Assembly (NCBI RefSeq): GCF_938020365.1
Contig: NZ_CALIIB010000087.1
Span: 1-13,022, forward strand
From: an uncultured Streptococcus sp.
GTDB lineage: Bacteria > Bacillota > Bacilli > Lactobacillales > Streptococcaceae
Direction: 5' to 3'
Length of the DNA stretch: 13,022 nt
Part shown: positions 6,021-13,022 of the stretch, piece by piece
Layout of the letters: each line of letters starts with the position of its first letter
How positions within the stretch are numbered: the stretch's first letter is position 1
Notes under the pieces: generated by a model
Seen by the model: the letters and a program-made list of their open reading frames with translations, nothing else
What the model was told of the DNA's origin: nothing
Database searches by the model: none
Made by a program: the position numbers and the translations under genes

Positions 6021-6677
6021 ATGCACAAGATTTTAGTAGTGGAAGACGATACTACGATCAATCAAGTCATTTGTGAATTTTTAAAAGAAAGTAACTATGC
6101 AGTTACACCAGTCTTTGATGGAGGCGAGGCTTTGCTTCAATTTGAAGCAGAGTCTTTTGACTTAGTTATTTTAGACATGATGTTGCCAACCATGAGTGGA
6201 CTGGATGTCCTCAAGGAAATTCGCAAGACTTCTCAGATTCCGGTCATGATCCTGACGGCGCTAGATGATGAGTACACTCAGTTGGTCAGCTTTAACCATC
6301 TCATCAGTGACTATGTGACCAAGCCTTTCTCACCACTAATCTTAGTTAAACGGATCGAGAATATTCTGCGACGAAATACGGTTGCGTCAGAGATTACTGT
6401 TGGTGATTTGACCGTCTCTATCGATGATTGTACCGTTTACTGGCAGGAAGAAAAGATGCCTCTGACCAAGAAAGAGTATGAGATCTTGCAGGCTCTAGCC
6501 AAGAGAAAGGATCATTTAGTGACCCGCGATCAGCTCATGAATACCATTTGGGGCTACAGCGAGCTAGATAGCCGGGTGCTGGACAATCACATCAAGAATA
6601 TTCGTAAGAAAATTCCAGGTATTCCTCTGAAAACCATCACTGGTATGGGTTATCAGCTTGGAGGGGAAGACACGTGA
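6021..6677 (+). CDS. OmpR/PhoB-family response regulator
   Basis: The 218-residue regulator has an N-terminal receiver domain (about 1-112) and a C-terminal winged-helix DNA-binding domain (about 122-215). Receiver residues are intact: the acidic pair Asp9/Asp10, phospho-acceptor Asp52 in VILDMMLP, switch Thr79 in MILTA and Lys101 in YVTKPF. The segment before that lysine reads FNHLISDY instead of the usual GADDY-like motif. The DNA-binding part shows LTKKEYEIL, the VTRDQLMNTIWGY region and the RVLDNHIKNIRKKI recognition-helix region, ending GMGYQL. The ribosome binding site AAAGGAG (6002-6008) lies 12 bases before the ATG, slightly long. The stop TGA overlaps the kinase start. It probably controls the upstream pump operon; target sites are not proven by the sequence. 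Confidence 0.95.
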   Translation: MHKILVVEDDTTINQVICEFLKESNYAVTPVFDGGEALLQFEAESFDLVILDMMLPTMSGLDVLKEIRKTSQIPVMILTALDDEYTQLVSFNHLISDYVTKPFSPLILVKRIENILRRNTVASEITVGDLTVSIDDCTVYWQEEKMPLTKKEYEILQALAKRKDHLVTRDQLMNTIWGYSELDSRVLDNHIKNIRKKIPGIPLKTITGMGYQLGGEDT

Positions 6678-8050
6678 AGATTGTCAAAAAGAACTTCCTC
6701 TTGACGACTTTCATCATCTTTGTCGTTGTGACGATTGTTCTATCTACTCTCTATTTTGCCATGCCGGTTTATTACCAGCAGGTCAAGGGAGGAGAAGCCC
6801 AGCGTGAGTTTGCTCAGGTAGCCAAGCAGGTCAAGGGGAAGTCCAGCCAAGAAATCAGTGAGCTTTTGAGCAATTATAGCAAAAAAAGCAATCAGATCTG
6901 GTTCACCTTGCTGGCAAAAGACAATACGATTCTTTATCCAGCACTTGAAACGAATGGAGAAAGCTCTCTCCAGCTGACCATTGTTCCGACCATTGCCAAT
7001 AGTAATTATGAAAGCAAGACTCTGTCAGAAAGTTTTCGGACATCAGACGGCAAAGAAGTAGTCCTGCGAGGGGAATATTCTCTGCAGCCAGTTTCGGATG
7101 CTAGTCGGATCTTGCTTAATCTTTATCCCTTTGTACTATTTTTGTCGCTGAGTCTGGGAGGGCTTGCTGCCTATCTCTATAGTCGTACCTCCAGTCAGCG
7201 GATTAAGGATATATCCTCTAGCACTCGACAAATGACGAGTCTGCTTCCAGACGTTTCCTGTCAGGTGAAAGGGCATGACGAGATTGCCGATCTAGCTCAG
7301 GATATCAATCACTTATATGCCAACCTCCTAGCAAGTATGGAAGCTCTGCGATTAGAAAATGAGAAAGTCGCAGAAAGCGAGCGCGAAAAGGCAGAATTTC
7401 TTCGAATGACTTCCCACGAACTCAAGACCCCCATCACTAGCATGATGGGAATGATTGACGGGATGATTTATGGAGTGGGTGATTTTAAAGATCGGGACAA
7501 ATACCTACAGAAGTGCCGCGAAATATTGGAAGAGCAATCAGGCTTAGTCCAGTCTATCCTAGCCATTTCAAAGCTAGAAATGACCATGGAGACAGAGCGA
7601 GAAATCTTCTCACTCAAAGAGCTGCTTGAAGCAAATATCAGTACATACAAGGTTCTGGCTGACCTCAAGCATTATCAATTTAATGTCCAACTTTCAGAAA
7701 CAAAAGTTCGAGGAAATAAGACCTATTTACTGAAAGCTATTAAAAATCTGATTGATAATGCCTTCCATTATACAGTAGAAGGTGGAGGAATCCTAGTTCG
7801 TTTAGAAGATGGGGTATTAATTGTAGAAAATGAAGCTGAGCGAGTGCTGGATGACTCACAGATCCAGCAGATTTTCCAGCCATTTTATCGACCAGACTAC
7901 AGTCGCAATCGCAAGGATGGTGGTACGGGGCTGGGGCTCTTCATCGTGCAGCAGATTTTAGAAAAGCACCATCTCGCTTATCGCTTTGAAGCAGTTGAGA
8001 ATAGGTGGATGCGCTTCACGATTTTTTTACCTCAAATGGAACAGATATGA
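6674..8050 (+). CDS. Membrane sensor histidine kinase, partner of the upstream regulator
   Basis: The 458-residue kinase has membrane segment 1 (about 9-31), a roughly 115-residue extracellular sensor domain (32-146), membrane segment 2 (about 148-170), a HAMP-like linker (about 171-222) and a short coiled coil. Next is the HisKA domain with phospho-acceptor His248 in FLRMTSHELKTPITSMMGMI, then a HATPase_c domain. The N-box NLIDNAFHY (358-366), F-box FQPFYRP (401-407) and G2 box GGTGLGLFIV (416-425) are clear. The G1 region reads VENEAE (384-389) where D-x-G is usual. The start is GTG at 6674, overlapping the regulator TGA by 4 bases, with GGAGGGGA just upstream; this indicates tight co-translation. 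The TGA stop (8048-8050) is partly formed by the first two bases of repeat copy 2. The large sensor domain suggests it detects its signal directly outside the cell. The ligand is unknown. Confidence 0.95.
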   Translation: MKIVKKNFLLTTFIIFVVVTIVLSTLYFAMPVYYQQVKGGEAQREFAQVAKQVKGKSSQEISELLSNYSKKSNQIWFTLLAKDNTILYPALETNGESSLQLTIVPTIANSNYESKTLSESFRTSDGKEVVLRGEYSLQPVSDASRILLNLYPFVLFLSLSLGGLAAYLYSRTSSQRIKDISSSTRQMTSLLPDVSCQVKGHDEIADLAQDINHLYANLLASMEALRLENEKVAESEREKAEFLRMTSHELKTPITSMMGMIDGMIYGVGDFKDRDKYLQKCREILEEQSGLVQSILAISKLEMTMETEREIFSLKELLEANISTYKVLADLKHYQFNVQLSETKVRGNKTYLLKAIKNLIDNAFHYTVEGGGILVRLEDGVLIVENEAERVLDDSQIQQIFQPFYRPDYSRNRKDGGTGLGLFIVQQILEKHHLAYRFEAVENRWMRFTIFLPQMEQI

Positions 8051-8223
8051 GGCTGGGACAAAAGTCCTAGTCTCTTAATTGTCTTTGGATTGTCGAGCAA
8101 GACGCAGTGGTTGAGTGGGCTCTATTACGCTGATTTCATCAGCTTTTACAGCCCTACTCAACTGTGCGGAGGTGGGACGACGAAATCGAATTCTAACGAA
8201 TTACCGATTTCTGTCCCAATCTC
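8049..8223 (+). repeat. 175-bp three-hairpin intergenic repeat, copy 2
   Basis: Same orientation and length as the copy at 892-1066, displaced by 7157 bases. The four differences are C to T at 8071, 8076 and 8125, and C to A at 8219. The first two bases (GA) complete the kinase stop codon. The change at 8071 turns a G-C pair of the left hairpin into G-U when read as plus-strand RNA, so that fold survives. There is no A-tract on its left flank, unlike copy 1. It fills the first half of the 350-base gap between the kinase and atpE. Confidence 0.9.
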
Positions 8224-8229
8224 ATTTTT
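8169..8229 (+). terminator. Rightward terminator of the MacAB-like/TCS operon in repeat copy 2
   Basis: The right hairpin of the repeat (TGGGAC near 8173-8178 with GTCCCA at 8213-8218, inner AAATCG/CGATTT and AATTC/GAATT pairs) is followed by ATTTTT (8224-8229). The C to A change at 8219 shortens the outer stem relative to copy 1. It would separate the kinase transcript from the ATP synthase promoter. Confidence 0.6.
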
Positions 8230-8281
8230 GCTTGGATTTTTATAGGATAAATGTTTGAAAAGCACCTTTATTCAAGTTTTA

Positions 8282-8295
8282 TTTTAAATTTAAAA
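8282..8295. promoter_or_regulatory. 14-bp perfect AT palindrome upstream of the atp promoter
   Basis: TTTTAAATTTAAAA is a perfect 14-bp palindrome about 38 bases upstream of the atp -35 hexamer, inside a very AT-rich stretch. It could be a regulator site, an UP-like element or a chance product of base composition. Apart from this palindrome, the CcpA-like site and the promoter, I see nothing in 8230-8400. Confidence 0.3.
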
Positions 8296-8304
8296 GAAAA
8301 GTGC

Positions 8305-8318
8305 GAAAAACGCTTACA
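8305..8318 (+). promoter_or_regulatory. Degenerate CcpA (cre-like) site
   Basis: GAAAAACGCTTACA matches the cre pattern TGWNANCGNTNWCA at 8 of its 10 defined positions, including the central CG and the 3' WCA. It lies 15 bases upstream of the atp -35 hexamer. The first two bases (TG) do not match, so binding is uncertain. Confidence 0.3.
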
Positions 8319-8332
8319 ATATCACAAAATAA

Positions 8333-8361
8333 TTGACTATTAACTTTATTAGGAGTAAACT
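8333..8361 (+). promoter_or_regulatory. Promoter of the ATP synthase operon
   Basis: TTGACT (8333-8338, five of six matches to TTGACA), a 17-base spacer and TAAACT (8356-8361, four of six matches to TATAAT). Transcription would start near 8368, giving a leader of about 33 bases with AAAGGAG (8386-8392) 8 bases before the atpE ATG. Confidence 0.72.
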
Positions 8362-8400
8362 AATGGGGTACATTTAAAAAATATAAAAGGAGAATTCATC

Positions 8401-8601
8401 ATGAATTTAACATTTTTAGGACTTTGTATTGCCTGTTTTGGCGTCTCATTAGCTGAAGGTTTGATTATGAGCAATCTGTTTAAAGCAGCTTCACGTCAGC
8501 CAGAAATGGTTGATCAATTAAGAAGCTTGCTCATCATGGGTGTCGCTTTTGTTGAAGGTACTTTCTTCGTTACTTTGGTTATGTCTTTCATTATCAAATA
8601 G
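8401..8601 (+). CDS. atpE: ATP synthase Fo subunit c
   Basis: The 66-residue hairpin protein forms the rotor ring that carries ions through the membrane. Two membrane helices (about 3-27 and 43-64) are joined by the polar loop with the conserved RQPE (32-35). The essential carboxylate is Glu52 in [11 protein letters not shown] second carboxylate, Glu19 (GVSLAEG), sits in helix 1, where the usual glycine-rich pattern is reduced. Position 19 aligns, counting from RQPE, with the ion-coordinating glutamine of Na+-type c subunits. AAAGGAG at 8386-8392 is a strong ribosome binding site, fitting a subunit needed in about ten copies. It is the first gene of the operon, as in other streptococci, and no atpI precedes it. 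A small hairpin follows 2 bases after its stop. Confidence 0.97.
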   Translation: MNLTFLGLCIACFGVSLAEGLIMSNLFKAASRQPEMVDQLRSLLIMGVAFVEGTFFVTLVMSFIIK

Positions 8602-8603
8602 TT

Positions 8604-8620
8604 TTTTCTATTTTAGAAAA
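8604..8620 (+). other. Small perfect hairpin between atpE and atpB
   Basis: TTTTCTA (8604-8610) and TAGAAAA (8614-8620) form a 7-bp stem around TTT, extendable by two U-G pairs into the GGGGGTG ribosome binding site of atpB. It begins 2 bases after the atpE stop. No T-tract follows, so it is not a classical terminator. It may protect the atpE 3' end or restrain atpB translation. Confidence 0.5.
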
Positions 8621-8634
8621 GGGGGTGTCAAACC

Positions 8635-9348
8635 TTGGAAGAGAGTCTTAATCCGACTATTCAGCTAGGCCCAATTTCCTTTGATTTGACCCTACTTGCT
8701 ATGTCACTTGTGACCGTTTTGATGGTCTTTGGCTTTATCTACTGGGGAAGTAGAAAAATGTCCATCCGACCAAAAGGAAAGCAAAATTTACTTGAGTACG
8801 TCTATGATTTTGTCATTGGCTTTACTAAAGAAAATATTGGGGAACACTACATCAAAGATTATTCTTTGTTTATGTTTGCCTTGTTTCTTTTTATTGCAGT
8901 TGCCAATAATATCGGTTTGATGGCTAAAATTCAAACCACCAATGGCTACAATCTCTGGACCTCACCGACGGCAAATTTGGGCTATGACCTAGCCTTGTCC
9001 TTTATCATTACATTGATTAGTCATGTGGAAGGAATCCGTCGTCGTGGTTTTAAAGATTACTTAAAAGCTTTTGCAACACCTGGATTTATGACTCCAATGA
9101 ATATCTTGGAAGAATTTACCAATTTTGCCTCCTTAGCTCTGCGGATTTTCGGAAATATCTTTGCAGGGGAAGTCCTGGCTGGCTTGTTGCTTACCTTGTC
9201 ACATCAAGCATTTTATTGGTATCCAGCTGCTTTCCTAGGTAGTATGTTATGGACAGCCTTCTCGATATTTATTTCATGTATCCAGGCCTATGTCTTTACC
9301 ATGCTGTCTTCGATGTATATCGGCAAGAAAATAAACGGTGAAGAATAG
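8635..9348 (+). CDS. atpB: ATP synthase Fo subunit a
   Basis: The 237-residue stator subunit forms the ion half-channels beside the c ring. It has five or six membrane segments, including about 16-38, 74-97, 117-133, 175-190 and 205-229. The essential arginine is Arg170 in the conserved block [20 protein letters not shown], which faces Glu52 of subunit c. Other family features are [20 protein letters not shown] near the first loop and the Asn-rich VANNIGL (89-95). The start is TTG at 8635, supported by GGGGGTG (8621-8627) 7 bases upstream and by the family-typical N-terminus [20 protein letters not shown]. There is no ATG nearby in frame that would keep this N-terminus. The weak start codon after the intergenic hairpin fits the low copy number of this subunit (one per complex). 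Confidence 0.96.
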   Translation: MEESLNPTIQLGPISFDLTLLAMSLVTVLMVFGFIYWGSRKMSIRPKGKQNLLEYVYDFVIGFTKENIGEHYIKDYSLFMFALFLFIAVANNIGLMAKIQTTNGYNLWTSPTANLGYDLALSFIITLISHVEGIRRRGFKDYLKAFATPGFMTPMNILEEFTNFASLALRIFGNIFAGEVLAGLLLTLSHQAFYWYPAAFLGSMLWTAFSIFISCIQAYVFTMLSSMYIGKKINGEE

Positions 9349-9370
9349 TAAGTAGAAAGGAAGAAAAGGA

Positions 9371-9865
9371 ATGCACGTAACTATCGGTGCCATTATTGGT
9401 GACTTTATTCTCATCGCTGGTTCCTTCCTTTTATTAATTTTTTTAGTAAAGAAGTTTGCCTGGGGCAATATTACCAGTATCTTAGAAGAACGTTCTAAAA
9501 AGATTACGGATGATATTGACGGGGCTGAGTCAGCCCGCAAAAAGGCTGAGGAACTTGCGCAAAAACGTGAGAATGAATTAGCAGGAAGTCGTCAGGAAGC
9601 AACGACGATTATCGAACATGCTAAGGAAACAGCTGAAAAAAATAAGGCTGGAATTTTAGCGGATGCAGCTGAAGAAGCTGGACGTTTGAAAGCAAAAGCC
9701 AATCAGGAAATTGCTCAAAGCAAGGCAGAAGCCTTGAATAGCATTAAAGACGATGTGGCTGACCTAACAGTAAGTCTTGCAAGTAAGATCTTGAGCCAGC
9801 AGCTTGATACAAAAGCGCACAGTGAGCTTATTGATCGTTATATTGATAAATTAGGAGATGCTTAA
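9371..9865 (+). CDS. atpF: ATP synthase Fo subunit b
   Basis: The 164-residue peripheral-stalk subunit has one N-terminal membrane helix (about 7-27, [20 protein letters not shown]). A long charged alpha-helical region follows (about 30-140), rich in A, E, K and Q ([20 protein letters not shown]), that dimerises and links Fo to F1. The C-terminal part ([20 protein letters not shown]) is the delta-binding end. AAAGGA (9356-9361) lies 9 bases before the ATG. The gene starts 22 bases after atpB, and its stop TAA overlaps the atpH ATG by one base (TAATG), so the two are translationally coupled. Length and layout are normal for Gram-positive b subunits. There is a single b gene, no b'. Confidence 0.96.
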   Translation: MHVTIGAIIGDFILIAGSFLLLIFLVKKFAWGNITSILEERSKKITDDIDGAESARKKAEELAQKRENELAGSRQEATTIIEHAKETAEKNKAGILADAAEEAGRLKAKANQEIAQSKAEALNSIKDDVADLTVSLASKILSQQLDTKAHSELIDRYIDKLGDA

Positions 9866-10401
9866 TGAACAAAAAGCACTATGCGGTAATTGAAAAATAT
9901 ACCTTGCCTTTTGTTCAATTAGTATTTGAAAAAGGTCAGCAACAAGATGTTTTTGAAAAACTTAGCCAAATTAAGGCTGTGTTTGAGGAAACAAATCTTG
10001 CTGACTTTTTATCACATATTGGCGTTGATGAGGGAGAAAAGGAGAAGGCTCTTCGACTTTTTCAAAACTCAGATTCACAGCTGATTGATAACTTTATCGA
10101 AGTCGTTATTCTCAATCATCGAGCAGATTTATTCTACGATATGTTGATAGAAATTCAGCATCAGATTGAGAAACAAAGCAATGAATTTGAAGTGACGGTT
10201 AAATCTGTTCAAGCATTGACAGACAGTCAAAAAGAAAGATTGAAACCAATGATTGAGCAAAAAATGGGCCTCAAGGTTCGCTCGCTCAAGCAGGAATTAG
10301 ATGCTAGCCTGATTGGTGGCTTCGTCATTTCAGCCAATAATAAAACAATTGATGCAAGTATAAAACGTCAATTACAACTCGTAAAAGAAAATTTGAAATA
10401 G
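9865..10401 (+). CDS. atpH: ATP synthase F1 subunit delta
   Basis: The 178-residue protein caps the F1 head and binds the b dimer of the peripheral stalk. The N-terminal helical domain (about 1-105, YTLPFVQLVFEKGQQQDVFE) is followed by the C-terminal domain. That domain carries the family signature near 140-165: LKQELDASLIGGFVISANNK, then TIDASIKRQL. The start codon shares its A with the stop of atpF, and AGGAGA (9853-9858) lies inside the end of atpF. Length is normal. Streptococcal delta subunits diverge more in sequence than the other F1 subunits, and this one also shows weak conservation outside the C-terminal block. Confidence 0.95.
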   Translation: MNKKHYAVIEKYTLPFVQLVFEKGQQQDVFEKLSQIKAVFEETNLADFLSHIGVDEGEKEKALRLFQNSDSQLIDNFIEVVILNHRADLFYDMLIEIQHQIEKQSNEFEVTVKSVQALTDSQKERLKPMIEQKMGLKVRSLKQELDASLIGGFVISANNKTIDASIKRQLQLVKENLK

Positions 10402-10413
10402 AAAGTGGTGTGA

Positions 10414-11922
<1,509 letters not shown>

Positions 11923-11937
11923 GAATAGAGGTGTCAG

Positions 11938-12816
11938 ATGGCAGTTTCATTAAATGATATAAAAAATAAAATTGCATCCACAAAAAACACCAGTCAAATC
12001 ACTAATGCGATGCAGATGGTTTCTGCATCTAAGTTGGGCAAATCCGAAGAAGCAGCAAAGAACTTTCAAGTCTATGCTTCTAAGGTTCGGAAACTCTTGA
12101 CCGACCTTTTGCATGGTCATGAGGAAGAAAATGTTAGCCATCATCCACTGCTCAAGAGCAGACCGGTTCAGAAAACGGCTTATATCGTCATTACGTCTGA
12201 TCGTGGTTTGGTCGGTGGCTACAACGCAACCATCCTCAAATCCATGATGGAATTGATTTCTGAATACCATGAAAAAGATGACTATGTCATTATTTCGATC
12301 GGAGGAATGGGAGCGGATTTCTTCCGCGCACGAGGCATTCAGCCGATTTATGAATTGCGTGGTTTAGCCAATCATCCGAGTTTTGATGAAGTTCGGAAAA
12401 TCATTTCCAAAACCATTGAAATGTATCAGAATGAGCTTTTTGATGAACTTTATGTGTGTTATAACCACCATGTCAACAGTTTGACCAGTCAGATGCGGGT
12501 AGAGCAGATGTTGCCAATCGTAGACTTGGATCCTAGTGAAGCGGATGAGAACTATATCCTCAATCTAGAATTAGAATCCAGTCGAAATGCGATTTTAGAT
12601 CAGCTCTTGCCTCAGTTTGCTGAAAGTATGATTTACGGAGCTATTATTGACGCAAAAACTGCTGAAAATGCTGCTGGTATGACAGCTATGCAGACAGCAA
12701 CAGATAACGCTAAAAAAGTTATCAATGATTTGACCATTCAGTATAACCGTGCTAGACAAGCAGCTATTACGCAGGAAATTACTGAAATTGTGGCGGGTGC
12801 AAGTGCACTGGAATAG
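11938..12816 (+). CDS. atpG: ATP synthase F1 subunit gamma
   Basis: The 292-residue central shaft rotates inside the alpha/beta hexamer. The N-terminal helix begins [20 protein letters not shown] and continues [13 protein letters not shown], a hallmark of the family. The central Rossmann-like part has [12 protein letters not shown] (86-97). The C-terminal half shows [20 protein letters not shown] (about 236-255), and the signature near the end, [20 protein letters not shown], is intact. The ribosome binding site TAGAGGTG (11926-11933) lies just before the ATG. A 37-base A-rich spacer separates its stop from atpD, the longest gap among the F1 genes and without a visible hairpin. Confidence 0.97.
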   Translation: MAVSLNDIKNKIASTKNTSQITNAMQMVSASKLGKSEEAAKNFQVYASKVRKLLTDLLHGHEEENVSHHPLLKSRPVQKTAYIVITSDRGLVGGYNATILKSMMELISEYHEKDDYVIISIGGMGADFFRARGIQPIYELRGLANHPSFDEVRKIISKTIEMYQNELFDELYVCYNHHVNSLTSQMRVEQMLPIVDLDPSEADENYILNLELESSRNAILDQLLPQFAESMIYGAIIDAKTAENAAGMTAMQTATDNAKKVINDLTIQYNRARQAAITQEITEIVAGASALE

Positions 12817-12853
12817 TGTCACAGAAAATAAATAGTATAAAGAGGAGAAAAGA

Positions 12854-13022
12854 ATGAGCTCAGGCAAAATTACTCAGGTTATCGGACCGGTTGTAGACGT
12901 AGCGTTTGCAGCTGGCGACAAGCTACCTGAGATCAATAATGCACTTGTAGTCTATAAAAATGACGAAAAAAAATCAAAAATCGTCCTTGAAGTAGCTCTT
13001 GAGCTTGGTGATGGAGTGGTTC
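12854..13022 (+). CDS. atpD: ATP synthase F1 subunit beta, N-terminal 56 residues (continues past window)
   Basis: The catalytic subunit of F1, cut by the window edge. The visible part begins [18 protein letters not shown], the usual N-terminal beta-barrel strand of the family, and continues to [12 protein letters not shown]. The Walker motifs would lie downstream, outside the window. AGAGGAG (12841-12847) precedes the ATG at good spacing. By operon order, atpC (epsilon) should follow it. Confidence 0.96.
   Translation, partial: MSSGKITQVIGPVVDVAFAAGDKLPEINNALVVYKNDEKKSKIVLEVALELGDGVV

Noticed and set aside
11950..12270. 106-codon antisense frame opposite atpG
   Set aside because: It overlaps a fully conserved gamma-subunit gene, with no initiation signal and no family features.
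12817..12853. Possible terminator or promoter between atpG and atpD
   Set aside because: The 37-base spacer is A-rich with no stem and no credible -10/-35 pair. It is simply a longer spacer in the operon.

Overview
The window is chromosomal DNA from a viridans-type Streptococcus (mitis/sanguinis-like; I cannot name the species). The clues are the enolase C-terminus, the c-a-b-delta-alpha-gamma-beta order of the ATP synthase genes with c first and no atpI, the AT-rich composition, strong AAAGGAG-type ribosome binding sites, and a dispersed hairpin repeat of a kind I recall from streptococcal genomes.

Layout. Positions 1-212 are the end of eno, closed by a strong intrinsic terminator (234-266). 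A small membrane protein of unknown function follows directly behind it (289-864). Next comes repeat copy 1 (892-1066). It lies between the convergent membrane-protein gene and a minus-strand pair: a beta-propeller lactonase (Pgl-like, 1300-2310) followed by a 61-residue helical protein (1083-1268). Divergent from that pair is a compact plus-strand operon (2549-8050). It encodes a small lipoprotein, a MacA-like adaptor, a MacB-type ATPase, a MacB/FtsX-type permease, an OmpR-type response regulator and a histidine kinase. Repeat copy 2 (8049-8223) begins inside the kinase stop codon. After a promoter region, the F1Fo ATP synthase operon atpE-B-F-H-A-G-D runs off the right edge, with atpD truncated at 56 codons.

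How it fits together. The lipoprotein-MacA-MacB-TCS operon looks like a self-contained module that senses an envelope stress or antimicrobial agent and exports it. The kinase/regulator pair is in the same transcript as the pump it probably controls. The two 175-bp repeats are in direct orientation, differ at only 4 positions and bracket a 7.16-kb accessory block between housekeeping eno and atp genes. That block could be gained or lost by recombination between the repeats. The repeats also look like transcription terminators: copy 1 carries a T-tract on both flanks in the appropriate strands, which suits convergent genes, while copy 2 keeps only the rightward one.

The ATP synthase genes are ordinary in length and motif content. 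Notable details are TTG starts for subunits a and alpha, a small hairpin between atpE and atpB, and a second carboxylate (Glu19) in the c subunit that aligns with the ion-coordinating position of Na+-type rotors. I found no tRNA, rRNA, CRISPR array, transposase or prophage gene. The accessory module and the repeat pair are the parts most worth following up.
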